Below the pieces are notes generated by a model. It worked only from the letters and a program-made list of their open reading frames with translations. It made no database searches and had not been told where the DNA came from. From Tillus elongatus (lineage: Eukaryota > Arthropoda > Insecta > Coleoptera > Cleridae), in contig OZ023267.1 of NCBI GenBank assembly GCA_964006375.1, positions 82,299,906 through 82,363,905 of the forward strand: a stretch of DNA of 64,000 nucleotides. The letters are read 5' to 3'. The translations under genes were made by a program, and so were the position numbers. Shown here piece after piece: positions 11,639 to 22,789 of this stretch; positions within the stretch are counted from its first letter, which is position 1; each line of letters begins with the position of its first letter.

Positions 11639-11726
<88 letters not shown>
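11639..11726. repeat. (TA)n microsatellite (left arm)
   Basis: About 88 bases of TA. Its partner in the right arm is at 13226-13309 and is a few bases shorter. Confidence 0.97.
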
Positions 11727-11729
<3 letters not shown>

Positions 11730-11990
11730 AGGTGTTTAAAAAATGTCTGCCAAAATTTCCAGGACATATAGTACACCAAAAAAGAAGTGTAATTTACTCT
11801 ATAAAACAATTTCCTAAAATGCACCCTTAAGGCGCTACAGCGCCTAGAAGTCTCTGTAAAATTTTTTTGTCATTTTCTTTAAAAGTACAATAGGTAACTT
11901 AATGAAATTTGTCACGGGGGCATAGTTTTTAGGAGAAGTATTACTAATTTGTTAAAATCGTCAAATTTCATTCAGAGGCGTAAGTCACAA
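11727..11990 (+). repeat. TA-linked repeat family C, copy in left arm
   Basis: Begins right after the TA array with AAGGTGTTTAAAAAATGTC and contains CATATAGTACACCA and CTTAATGAAATTTG blocks. Related copies lie at 12262-12510 and inverted at 17420-17672; the palindrome partner is at 12960-13225. Every copy abuts a (TA)n array at the same end. Confidence 0.8.
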
Positions 11991-12148
11991 GTGGGCTGGA
12001 ATGGTCCAATTTCCATATCTTTTTTGTGTGCGGTTTTATCAAATAGATTTATCGAAAATCCCAAAGCTTCATTTATTTTACATAAAAAAGGTATTCTTGT
12101 TAAAATGTTTTAAAGTTAAACGTTTTCGAGTAATTTGCAGTTGAATGT

Positions 12149-12510
<362 letters not shown>

Positions 12511-12532
12511 GCATGGGGCTTTAAGTTTTTTA

Positions 12533-12805
12533 AATTACTTGTCCAAAATGCCTTCGAAAATCTTTTAAATAGACAATGATATGAATTAAGCAAATGGGCA
12601 GGATGTCAGCCTGACATAGTTTGACGTATTTGTAAAACTAATTATTGAAAAATAAAGCTGCATAAGAAGAAAACAACAGAAATAATAACGTGACACTTAC
12701 AATATGTCAAATAATGTCAAGCTGACATCCTGCTCATTTGCTTAATTATATTATGGCCTATTTAAAGGATTTTCGAAGGCATTTTGGACAAATGATTTTA
12801 AAAGC
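12533..12805. repeat. Older inverted repeat at the palindrome centre
   Basis: Bases 12533-12620 and 12718-12805 are reverse complements, both containing CCAAAATGCCTTCGAAAATC (or its complement) and GCAGGATGTCAGC. By eye about ten positions differ over about 86 bases, clearly more than between the outer arms. The loop is about 95 bases. It may be a MITE with long terminal inverted repeats. Confidence 0.75.
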
Positions 12806-12959
12806 TTGAAGAACATGTCAACATTCAACTGCAAATTACTCGAAAACGTTTAACTTTAAAACATTTTAACAAGAATACCTTTTTTATGTAAAATAAATGA
12901 AGCTTTGGGATTTTCGATAAATCTATTTGATACAACCGCACACAAAAAAGATATGGAAA

Positions 12960-13223
12960 TTGGACCATTCCAGCCCACTTGTGACTTACGCCTCTGAATG
13001 AAATTTGACGATTTTAACAAATTAGTAATACTTCTCCTAAAAACTATGCCCCCGTGACAAATTTCATTAAGTTACCTATTGTACTTTTAAAGAAAATGAC
13101 AAAAAACATTTTTCAGAGACTTCTAAGGGTGCATTTTAGGAAATTGTTTTATAGAGTAAATTACACTTCTTTTTTGGTGTACTATATGTCCTGGAAATTT
13201 TGGCAGACATTTTTTAAACACCT

Positions 13224-13225
<2 letters not shown>
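12960..13225 (-). repeat. TA-linked repeat family C, copy in right arm
   Basis: Inverted counterpart of 11727-11990, ending at the (TA)n array. Confidence 0.8.

Positions 13226-13309
<84 letters not shown>
13226..13309. repeat. (TA)n microsatellite (right arm)
   Basis: About 84 bases of TA, the counterpart of 11639-11726. Confidence 0.97.
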
Positions 13310-13310
<1 letters not shown>

Positions 13311-13385
13311 CAAAGCGCCTGTGAATTTAAATTTGAAGGTGTTCATAACTCTGTAGATGTAACATGTAGTAGATTTAATTAAAAA

Positions 13386-13740
13386 TAGACCCTCGGTGGT
13401 TCAGGGGCGATGTGCCTCTGAACCGATGGGTACTGGGTTCGATCCCAGGATTCTCCTTTCACTTTTTCAGTACAAACTGTAACATTAACATCAACCGAGG
13501 TTCTGGCATTGTGTTTGAGCAAGTTGAATGGCTGCACGTTTCGCCCTTCGGAGGGGGCGTAAATCCATCGGTCCCGTGTCCATGCGATGTTGGGCACGTT
13601 TAAGATCCCTACCTCCTTACAGAAAGGCGGGGGTTTGCAAAATTTCCAGGATAGTGAGGTGAAACTGCTCCCTGCCGTCGGTGATTGGCCATAGTCGCGG
13701 AAATAGACCGACGTTAAAAAAACAAAACATACATACATAC
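13386..13740 (+). mobile_element. tRNA-derived SINE, copy 3 (right arm)
   Basis: Palindrome partner of copy 2, on the plus strand, with the A-box-like region at about 13392-13410 and the B box at about 13436-13448. It was duplicated with the arm, not inserted independently: its flanks are identical to those of copy 2. Confidence 0.9.
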
Positions 13741-14589
13741 ATTTAATTTAAATTCCATTCTTCAGAAATAACAATCATATGGCATTTGGCAAGATCCAAA
13801 ATTGCCAAAATATCACATAGGTACCTGAGATTTTTTCACTGGCAGACCAATATGTAACAAAACTATTATTTATTAAAGCTAACTCTTATTTAAAGAATAA
13901 AATTGATCTGAATTTTAACATGAATTCTGATCAAGTAGACCACTAATATTAGATATACAATGTCTAAACCAGTTTGTTTTCTTGCTGTTTCCCTACAATT
14001 AAAAATTTATTTCAATTCCTTCATTACATGTACTGCATATTATTATTTTTTAGTTACAATCATGTTTTTGTTGATATATATTTGAGACTCGAGACATACT
14101 TTTCACTTCTGCATCTGTCAATAAATATAATAAAAATATGGATTAATTTTAATAACACCCATAACAACATCCGGCATTTTCTAACTGTGGTATAAGATTT
14201 GTAAAATCAAATATTAAAATTATGAATTAGATGTAATTTAGGTTTCAATCCTTAAATCTTATGGATGTTTACTTTCATCTTATTCCTTGTATATTTTCGA
14301 ATAATCTTCACACAATTTTTTTAAACATCCCTAAATATGTCAAAGATAACTTATTACATATCAAAAAAATCCTAAAACTGTTTTGTTTCTCATTTTATTC
14401 ACTAAAATAAAATAAAATAGGTCATAATATTACTTTACTCTAAATACAGAAGCATCATGTATTAAGTCCCAACATAAATTTTCATCCACTTGTAGCATCA
14501 AAATCTGGATTTCTCATACAAAATAGGCCATAGTGTGGTTTGACAAAATACAATTCAATCTGTATCAAAGCCAAATATTTAGATTGACT

Positions 14590-15018
14590 ACTGCTGTCCA
14601 GGATACAGGTTTTAATTTGTTTTCTTTAGAGGGACAAATATGTCTGTGTTGCCATCTGGTGAAGCACCAAAATTTGATATTTCTTTCACTTCATCTTCAC
14701 ATAAACAGCGGCTCTGTATGGCTTGAGTTTTTGGCAATGCTACATCACCCATTATGGCTTCCACTAATGAGATATCTTAAGTATGACACTTTGGGGCCTC
14801 ATAGATTACTAAAGCTGGTAATCTCCTATACGGATGCTCATACCAAGCAGGAGATCTTGGCTGCTCACGGGTGCAATATTCAATTCTACTGCATAGATAA
14901 TCGATTAACTTAGATGAAATTAATTCCAAGAACTCACATACATTTCTGTCTTCCAACAACTGTTTCTTTATAAGATATTCACAGCGGATAAAGGGAGACA
15001 TTAAAAAACTTTGGTTCC
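14590..15018 (-). pseudogene. YqaJ-like exonuclease domain remnant (right arm)
   Basis: Inverted duplicate of the left-arm YqaJ remnant. The matching frame 14777-15001 differs from the left copy by one residue (Leu for Pro in the segment after RCEY). It carries the same internal stop, so the gene was already broken before the palindrome formed. Confidence 0.65.
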
Positions 15019-15095
15019 GTGATTATGTCGCAAATAACTCCAGCTTGTTATTTAATAAGACCTTTAAAAGTTTCAATAAATGTGAAATACTTACG

Positions 15096-15268
15096 TTGAA
15101 AGGCTGGTATGTTTTTCCCTGTTAATGCTGAATGATTCATAAACTCCTCTGACCTCCCAGCTTTGGATTAAGGAGTGGCTTTCCAGTTATTTTCAGTCTC
15201 ACTTAGAGAAGGTTCTTCACTGTGTCGCTGGAGCCAAAACAGCAATCCAATGGAATGTTTGCCGTCCT
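15096..15268 (-). pseudogene. SWIM zinc-finger exon (right arm)
   Basis: Inverted duplicate of 9678-9852 with the same acceptor, the same glycine in place of the SWIM cysteine and the same internal stop. At the downstream junction the donor-like GTAAGT replaces GTAAGG. Confidence 0.55.
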
Positions 15269-15686
15269 CTGAAAATAAAAATAAAAGTGCATTCTACATT
15301 TTATAATAAAGTATAATCTATGCTACATTTTATTTGAAAGCTAAAAAACCAACCAGAATATTCTTTTGTACAATTTACCACTTTTGGTTAATAATACATT
15401 TAGAAGGGTAATACTCAAATTTACAAAGGAAGCATCCTTCTTTGCTCAGAAAACATAATGTAAAATAAATATATTCTAATACTGATAATTATTCAACAAG
15501 ATAACCAATAGAAAAATCTATGTGAAACAATGACCTTTCATAACTTCTTCTTGTTAGAAGTTATGGATAGTCATAACTTCTTAGAAACACAATGTTATTT
15601 TATTGCTCTTATATAATATTACAGTAAATCTAGGCGTATTCTAACATTGCAATGACTTGAAACTTGATGTAAATAGCAATATTTCA

Positions 15687-16985
15687 CAAGCCCTCAATTC
15701 ATCCCAACTTAAACCAACGTGTTGGTTAAGATACGTTGACGACATTTTCGCTGTCTGGCCACACAGCAAAGAATCTCTAGACGAATTCCTTTCTTACCTA
15801 AATAACATCAACCCCCAACTCCAGTTCACCATGGAAATAGAAAATAATTTTTCTTTGCCTTTCTTAGATGTACGCATCACTAAAAACCCAGTCAGAGGAT
15901 TTTCTTACACTGTCTACCGAAAACCAACCCACACTAATCGGTATCTTAACGCCCAATCTCACCATCACCCATCGCAACTAAATTCCGTGGTTCGAATATT
16001 AGTAACACGATCCCTTAGACTAACGGACAACAGCAACATACAGACAGAATTAAACTTTTTAAGACAGACATTGCTAGAAAACGGATACGACAACAATCAC
16101 ATACTACGAAACATTAGAAACGCACAACAACAAACCACTACACTACAACAAGAACAAACGGCGTCCACACAACAACACACAGCGTTTTTACCATACATTA
16201 AAGGTGTCACCGACAAAATGAGCCGAATTTTCAGAACCCATAATATCAAAACGGTATTCACAACAGACCAAAAACTGTCAAATCTTATAAAAACTCCCAA
16301 GGATACGATTCCAAACGAATCCCACGGAGTTTACGAAATTCCTTGTTCCGACTGTTCCCGAACTTACGTAGGACAAACAAACAGACGCATCCACAATAGA
16401 ATATACGAACACACCCTCGCAGTTAGAAAATCCGACCCCTCATCGGCGCTGGCCATGCATCATATTCATACAGGGCACAAAATAGACTTCGATAATGCCA
16501 AAACAATAGCACCGGTTTACAATTTCAAAACGAGAATTATCCGCGAAGCAATCGAGATTGAAAAACGTCCAGATTGTTTAAATAAGAGAGATGATGGTCT
16601 TCACCTTCCGACTACTTGGAAACCTATTATATCTTCTTTACAAACACACAAAAAGGAAATAAATTCCACAGACAATTTTATTGCATCATTATCTGCCTCA
16701 ACAAATGCCGGTGACCCTCTTAATCCTCCTCTAGATACCGTGACCAAAGCCCCCCACTTAATTGACAGTGACCCCACTACTTTCACTGATGACGCAACAG
16801 GTAGACGGAACGACATATATAAGACAAGACTTGCAACGAACTGCCAGATCTCTCTGAGGCCTAGGGTTGAACACACTGAGACCTCACAGACGATCTCCGG
16901 CGAGATTTGGGGAGTAGGCAGATTGAGGCCCCGTAATCGAGCTACAACAACCCAACCTACCCTTATCCACCGCTCTAAGGAGTAG
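15687..16985 (+). pseudogene. PLE polyprotein, RT C-terminal part plus GIY-YIG endonuclease
   Basis: The frame is open for about 430 codons. It carries the YVDDIFAVW active-site box near its start, PFLDVRI and YRKPTHTN typical of PLE RT, then a linker. The GIY-YIG block follows: HGVYEIPCSDCSRTYVGQTN with a downstream R-x-x-x-H arginine/histidine (RIHNRIYEH). The N-terminal RT motifs are missing. The first ten or so codons of the open frame (15657-15686) belong to the palindrome arm. The C-terminal 40 residues are encoded by the start of the 3' repeats. Apart from the 5' truncation, the frame has no stops. Confidence 0.9.
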
Positions 16986-17226
16986 GCAGATTGAGGCCTT
17001 AGAGTGTCCTTACATATTTCCTTTACCCACCTTTATCCATCACTCTAAGGAGTAGGCAGATTGAGGCCTTAGAGTGTCCTTACATATTTCCTTTACCCAC
17101 CACTCTAAGGAGTAGGCAGATTGAGGCCTTAGAGTGTCCTTACATATTTCCTTTACCCACCTTTGTCCATCACTCTAAGGAGTAGGCAGATTGAGGCCTT
17201 AGAGTGTCCTTACATATTTCCTTTAC
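16970..17226 (+). repeat. PLE 3' tandem repeat, 60/70-bp unit, four copies
   Basis: Units start at about 16970, 17040, 17100 and 17170. Each opens with CTCTAAGGAGTAGGCAGATT and contains the self-complementary pair CTCTAAGG...CCTTAGAG, so each could form an 8-bp stem. Units one and three carry a 10-base extension (CTTT(A/G)TCCAT). One diverged unit is present in the solo tail at 8.3 kb. Confidence 0.92.
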
Positions 17227-17230
17227 CTCT

Positions 17231-17264
17231 TGAAAATGGCTCCAAAACAGGAGCCGAAACGTCG
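17231..17264 (+). ncRNA. Degenerate hammerhead-like motif, PLE 3' region
   Basis: Core-like TTGAAAAT, a perfect 6-bp stem GGCTCC/GGAGCC, then GAAAC and GTCG. The position (3' of a PLE ORF, same strand) matches the other motifs. The core departs from CTGATGA at several positions, so catalysis is doubtful. The 8.4 kb tail has a further decayed version around 8391-8413. Confidence 0.3.
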
Positions 17265-17310
17265 AGTTTCCATAAATTCTGGACGCGGTTTAACCCGAGA
17301 ACCAAGCATG

Positions 17311-17318
<8 letters not shown>

Positions 17319-17389
<71 letters not shown>
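17319..17389. repeat. (TA)n microsatellite
   Basis: About 70 bases of TA at the 3' end of the PLE. Confidence 0.97.
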
Positions 17390-17392
<3 letters not shown>

Positions 17393-17419
17393 GTGCAGAT
17401 AGAGCCCAGATTATAATAG

Positions 17420-17671
17420 TTTAAAATATAAAGATTCTAACAAATTAGTAATATTTCTCATAAAAAGACTACACCCATGTGTCAAATTTCATTAAGCTAC
17501 CTGTAGTAGTTTTGAAGAAAATGCCCAGAAAACATTTCTTAACGTCTTTTTCTAAGGGCTGTAGCTTCTTAGGGGTGAATTTTCAGAAATAGTTTTATAG
17601 AATAAAGTACACCTATTTTCTGGTGTACTATATGCCATAGAAATTTTGACATACATTTTTGAAACACCTGG

Positions 17672-17672
<1 letters not shown>
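17420..17672 (-). repeat. TA-linked repeat family C, copy 4
   Basis: Inverted relative to 12262-12510 and ending with GAAACACCTG against the next TA array at 17673-17750. The sequences after both TA arrays here (TTAATGT(G/A)CAGAT(A/T)GAGCCCAG) are near-duplicates, suggesting a local duplication that includes the arrays. Confidence 0.8.

Positions 17673-17750
<78 letters not shown>
17673..17750. repeat. (TA)n microsatellite
   Basis: About 78 bases of TA. Confidence 0.97.
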
Positions 17751-17753
<3 letters not shown>

Positions 17754-17759
17754 GTACAG

Positions 17760-19095
17760 ATTGAGCCCAGGTTATAATTGTTTTAATTGTTGAACAGATA
17801 CTTCAAAATAATGTATTTGGACAGTAAACTACAGAAAAACTGTTTAACGAATTGTATGTTGGTATTTATGTAGGTATGTATATACTTGTATATGGGTGTG
17901 TTATCTTCTACAACCTAACGCCTAACTGGTTCTGATAACTGGGATATATTAGATGTGATTTCACTCTGTGCGTTATAAGGTTATCAACTTTGTACAAAGT
18001 TTGATTTGGTGAATGGTAGTTGACATTTTGTCTACTTCCACAACAAAAATTTTTAAAGCCCATTAAGAAGGGTATCAAATATTAAGGAAACTACCTCAAA
18101 AACTCAATAAATTTGGAATTGATAGAATTCACTGACCTCCATTTGTAGTCTCGTAAGTTAAATTTGATATTTTAAAAAAAGGGAGTACTTGTTAAGAATT
18201 TTAACTCAAACTGTTGCTTAATTTTTACAAAACACTAAATGTTTCAAAAAAATAAGGCTTAAGTGAGTTAAATATTGATTGAACTTTTGTTTTGATTGTA
18301 GAAACTGAAAATGAAATAATACCATAAATTGTTCATTAAAAAAATACAGCTTTAATACGTTTTATGTTTTTGGAATATCTGTACAGCACAAAAATAATTT
18401 TCAAATGTATTGCCAATAGGCACCCATCCACACCAAAAAAGATTTTTTTTAAACAAATACTCTAGCCGTACCCTGTATAAATATAAGTTTGACAATTTAT
18501 GTGAGCATCTGAAATTATTTTGTTCTATAATGAATCATTTTAAAATTTACGCAAAGTGAAATGTACTTTTTTCCAGAACACTTTATAGAGAAAGGAAAAA
18601 TAAAAGCACATTAGAAAATCTTTATTAATTTTATTATTAAATAATTTGTTAAATCTAGTAGCAGTGAACTGAGGTCCAAACATTGCAAATTCCTTTATTC
18701 TTTTTAAAAACCTTTTAATATGAATCCTTAAAATAGCTATTCTTTCATCTAATGCTGCCTATGCTTTTGAAAATTCCAATGGAACTGCCATAATCCGTCT
18801 TCAAATCGTAGGTAAAAATTGCAATCGCGGCAACGTAGCGAGAAACCTCGCTTATGGGCCTGTGTCACCAGAAAGGGCGCAAACCGCTCGCCGCCAGCGC
18901 CATCTTCTGTCGTAAGCTCAAATTATGTGGTATTTTGTGACGTCTTAACCCTAGTTGAAATTCAAATTTATAGACTCAATTATTGCAATCTTTGATAAAA
19001 AAATTTCTGCGATATTAGAAAACTTTAAAGAAAAAAAATAAATGGTGTGTCAGACTCATATTCACACGAACTTTCGAAATATGCAATAAAAAAAG
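17760..19095. other. Unassigned AT-rich stretch with a CpG-rich patch
   Basis: No domain or repeat is recognised, except for a GC- and CpG-rich island at about 18815-18910 and a block at 18918-18960 shared with 6555-6595 (TTGTGACGT...TAACCCTA). Confidence 0.5.
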
Positions 19096-19696
19096 TTGTG
19101 TTACGACCCCATTTCTTCTTACCTATGCTTTTTAGTACTTATGTCTTCAATTTTCTGTATTAATCGCTCTTCAGTTTCCATTATTCTTTTATTTAGTTCG
19201 TTTTTAAATTATCCCATCTCTTGTGATGTTTTTCTAATTTGTTTTCTATTTTCTCAAAATTTTTCTTATTCTCTTCATATTTTTTTAAATTTTCCTGTTT
19301 CAAATCTTCTTTCAAATATTCTAAATTTTTCTTCCTCTCTTCTTTCATTTCCATTTAGTTTTGTTCCAATTTATTTTCTATATCTTTTTTTAAACCTTCA
19401 TTATTTTTATTTAAGTTTTCAGTACCTGCCATCAACCTTTCCATCATTATCTCCATCTCTGTCTTTTGTTTTTCCGGACCTTCTACCACTTCCTGTATTA
19501 CTTCTACCGTTTCCTCCACCGGTACCTCTTCTTCTGTCTCTAGTCCCAAAATTTCTTGCTGCGAAACTTTTTCTACAGGTTCCATGTTTTCCTCGGTAAC
19601 TGGTTCTTCTCTGGTTTGTTTCTCCTTAGAAGTATCACGGCTCTTCCTACCTCTCTGTTTCGTAGCTTGATCACGTTTGTTTGCGCGTGTAGGCAT
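19096..19696 (-). pseudogene. Gag-like ORF of an LTR-type element
   Basis: The minus-strand frame 19355-19696 (start codon at 19696) encodes a basic N-terminus (MPTRANKRDQATKQ) followed by a strongly acidic, Glu-rich coiled-coil-like region. The coiled-coil composition continues past a stop to about 19096 in other frames. This layout fits the N-terminus of a retrotransposon gag. No zinc knuckle or pol domain is attached, so the class is uncertain. Confidence 0.4.
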
Positions 19697-19769
19697 GTTT
19701 ATTTCGTTTATTTGTGTGTGATATTGTGACTTTTAGGGTACAATTATATTAATTTTATTGTATATTTTT

Positions 19770-19889
19770 AAACATTCACAAATGTCCGATGTTTAGGGAT
19801 TAATTTAATAAATTTTATGTAATTATATGCTTTTCGAAAATGCTCCGATGTTTAGCGCTTAATTTAATAAATTTTATATAATTATGTGA
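19770..19889. repeat. Split tandem repeat, about 62-bp unit
   Basis: Two units here share (T/C)CCGATGTTTAG and TTAATTTAATAAATTTTAT. A third related unit (CTCCGACGTTTAG) appears at 22724-22790, after the inserted LINE. The LINE therefore landed inside a three-unit tandem array. Confidence 0.7.
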
Positions 19890-20220
19890 AAATGTTGTTG
19901 ATAATCTTGTTGTGTGAACATCAGGCGACAGTTTCCTCGCATTTTCTGATGGTTATTGTTGAAATTAAGTATTGAAATTTGTATCAGTGTGATGGTTTGT
20001 TCGAGTGCTGTTTGGAAAGTTGCTTTGTTTTATTATAAACGGGTAACTTAGAGTGTTATTTTGAGCTATCCATTGCCTTTCCTTGGATGTGTTGAATGGT
20101 AATCTCCCGTTATCGGAGTTTTGCTGATAAGCTTTACCTGTTGGAATTATAAATTGTGTTGCAAATTCCATCAATATACCAGGCCTACTCAAGATAGTTT
20201 AGTTCATTATAAATCAACTA

Positions 20221-20579
20221 TGGATGCGAAGTGTTTCAAGTGTTCTGAATACATAAAAAGTGACCAGCTTTGCTACTGTGATGGTTGTCATGGTGCAATT
20301 CACTTTGATTGCACTGGTCTTACATCTTCTGAGATCAGATGTATTCAACTTAAGGGAAAGAGAACACTGAAATATTTTTGTCCCGATTGTGAGGATGGTC
20401 TTCGGCTGGTGCCTCTTCTCAAGAAAAGAATTGATGATCTGAAGAGAAAGATTGATAGTATGGGTGAACAGATTGGTGCAGGGTTGACAGTGCAGAGCGT
20501 GATGGATGACCCCGATTCATCTCCTAAATGTGAAGATTTCATTCGGGAGTATGAGGACAGAAGAGCTCTTTTCACTTGA
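20221..20579 (+). CDS. LINE ORF1 with PHD-like zinc finger, C-terminally truncated
   Basis: From the ATG at 20221 the frame encodes CFKCSEYIKSDQLCYCDGC, then HFDC and CPDCED: a C-x2-C...C-x2-C...H-x2-C...C-x2-C arrangement like the PHD or esterase-associated zinc fingers of many insect LINE ORF1 proteins. A lysine-rich predicted helix (LLKKRIDDLKRKID) follows. ORF1 proteins of this kind bind the element's RNA. The frame ends at 20579, at the internal deletion junction, so the protein is shorter than a full ORF1. An upstream in-frame ATG at 20121 is less likely, since the finger starts right after 20221. Confidence 0.65.
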
Positions 20580-22466
20580 GACTCCTCCAACTGAACCCTA
20601 TAAAGAGTATTTTTATGACTTTCGTAATGCCGATTATTATCCCATGAATTATTTTCTTTCCGAGTTTGACTGGGAATATCTTGAGTTATTGGAAATAAAT
20701 GATGCTGTGAAATGCTTTTATGACATTCTGTTTAATGCTGTGGATCGGTTCGTTCCAGTTAAGAGACGTAAAAGATCATGTTTCCCTCCTTGGTTTATTA
20801 TATTAGGTTTTCTGGTCTCCGGGAGGAATGTACGAATCTTTGTGATACTTGTTACAGAAATTTTATTGCTTGTACTGAGAATAATTTTGAAAACAATCCG
20901 GGTTCTTTCTGGTCTTATATTAACAAGTTGAGGATGGTTCATGATCTTCTTGAGGCTATGTATTATGGGAGTGATTCTTTGCATGATTCGGTGTGTCTTT
21001 TTGCTAGTTTTTTCTCATCTGTGTATGAGGGTCAAGCTGAGAGTGTCGGTCCCGATCCTCTTTTGCGCGAGTCGGTAAATATGACTGTGCCTAGTGTTAC
21101 TTCTGCTGATATCATTGATCGTATCTGTAGTTTGAAAGATAAATTTACTTACGCTCTGGATAGAATCCCCTCCTATCTGTTAAAATCTTGTGCCTTCACC
21201 TTGGCAATTCCACTGAGGATTCTCTTTAACAGGTCTGTGTTGTCTGGCGAGTTTCCACATGTTTGGAAACATTCTTATTTGTTGCCCGTTCATAAGCAGG
21301 GTCCAAAGCATTTGGTTACTAATTATGGAGCTGTCTGTATTCAGTCAGAGATACCCAAACTACTTGATTTTTTTGTCTCTAGACATATAACTTGGGAATG
21401 CACACATGTTTTCGTCTAACAGCAGCATGGTTTTCTTAAAGGAAGATCTAAAACAACCAACCTTCTTCTTTACCAGAATGTATTGGTCTCAGCTTTGGAG
21501 GATAGGTTACAGGTTGATTTGGTGTATACAGATTTCTCCAAGGTGTTTAATAAGGTTAATCGCGCCTTATTATTATCAAAACTTGCATTGTTGGGTTTTA
21601 ATGCCAATTTGTTCTTGGGTACGCAGCTTCCTTACGGGTAGGTCCCAGAGTGTAAAGATCAGAAACTTCATTTATGATAGTATTACTGTTTCTTCAGGAG
21701 TTCCTCAGGGTTCACATTGTGGACCAGTCCTCTTTAATCTTTTTATCAATGATGTCATACATTCACTTAAGCATAGTCAGATTTTGATGTTTGCTGATGA
21801 TATCAAACTTTTGAAGATTGTTCATTCCAGACAGAACGCTTCACTTTTACAGGAAGACTTAAACCGTTTTTCTCAGTGGTGTGGGGACAATCTTCTGACT
21901 CTGAATGTTGATAAGTGTTTCTGCATTACATTCACTAGAGCTCAGTTTCCTATTGACTTTGTGTACTTCATAGGCTCTAATGCTTTACAGAGGAGGGAAA
22001 TGATTAAAGACTTGGGCATTGTATTGGATAGGGAATTATCTTTTAAGGATCACATAGAATACATAGTATCTAAAGCATATAAAATGTTAGGATTAGAAGA
22101 CTGTATTGTGGTCTGGTTCGCTCTTTGTTGGAATGCTCTTCTGTAGTCTGGAGTCCGAATTACAATATTTATATCAATCAGATTAAGGCCATACAAAATA
22201 GATTCTTAAGAATTTGTGCTTACAGAATGGGCTTGCAGAGAAATGATCTTAACTTTTCTTATTTGCGGAATCGGCTGCACTTGCAGTCACTCAGTGGTAG
22301 AAGGATTGTCAGTGATGTTTGTTTTTTGCATAAATCATTAGTGAATAAAATTGATAGTCCTTCTTTGCTTGAGTTAGTCTCTCTAAGGATTCCGGACCGC
22401 ACGAGGGCAAGGGAGGTTTTGTGGTTTCCTTCCATCGAACCAATTATGGCTTTTTCAGTCCAATGA
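20560..22466 (+). pseudogene. LINE ORF2 reverse transcriptase, broken
   Basis: Three plus-strand frames follow one another with frameshifts near 20930, 21420 and 22130. Recognisable blocks are FWSYINKLR before the RT, YTDFSKVFNKV (the DxxKAFD box, altered), SSGVPQGSHCGPVLFNLFIND, the FADDIKLL active site at about 21795, and DLGIVLDRELSFKDHI after it. The C-terminal segment 22125-22466 resembles the usual LINE tail. The breaks rule out a functional enzyme. Confidence 0.8.
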
Positions 22467-22789
22467 CGAGAGTAGCGAGAGCTGCAAATGAGTATTCGGA
22501 GCTCTTGGATATGTTTAATGATTCTGACCGCTCAATTAAAGGCATTTTGAGAGGTGTTATTGATTGAATTGTCATACATACGGTGTACTGGTTATGTTTT
22601 ACTTTTTGTAAATTTTTGTTATGTTCTCATGTTGAGATAGGTTATTTAAGACTAATGTAGTTTTAGATGTTCTTATTATTATTGTAAATGGTTGATCCGT
22701 TGAATAAATAAATAAATATATAATTTTCACAAATGCTCCGACGTTTAGTGCGCCAATTAACTTGATATAGTGAATAATTATAATAAGAT

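Larger units (their letters stand above)
12820..15686. repeat. Giant palindrome, right arm
   Basis: Inverted copy of 9262-12150. Its outer end (about 15686) joins abruptly to the interior of a PLE reverse transcriptase. As a result, the apparent start of the open frame at 15657 is arm sequence, not PLE. Confidence 0.95.
15687..17318 (+). mobile_element. Penelope-like element (PLE), 5'-truncated
   Basis: The element begins inside the RT at the palindrome junction and runs through RT, linker and GIY-YIG endonuclease into a 3' region with 60/70-bp tandem repeats and a hammerhead-like motif. It ends against a (TA)n array. The RT/GIY-YIG order is diagnostic of Penelope-like elements. Confidence 0.9.
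19890..22723 (+). mobile_element. LINE (Jockey/CR1-type), internally deleted
   Basis: It contains a zinc-finger ORF1 and a decayed RT ORF2 on the plus strand, ending in an (AAAT)n tail at about 22705-22722. The endonuclease part of ORF2 is missing: ORF1 passes within a few tens of bases into the segment just before the RT. It is inserted in the tandem array of 19770-22790. Confidence 0.8.

Noticed and set aside
13386..13460. Possible free-standing tRNA gene (A and B boxes present)
   Set aside because: The tRNA-like head is fused to a 280-base body shared with the copy at 2.9-3.2 kb and cannot form a clean cloverleaf, so it is a SINE.
16970..17226. CRISPR-like regularly spaced repeat
   Set aside because: The units are contiguous, with no variable spacers, and the genome is eukaryotic. 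It is a PLE 3' tandem repeat.
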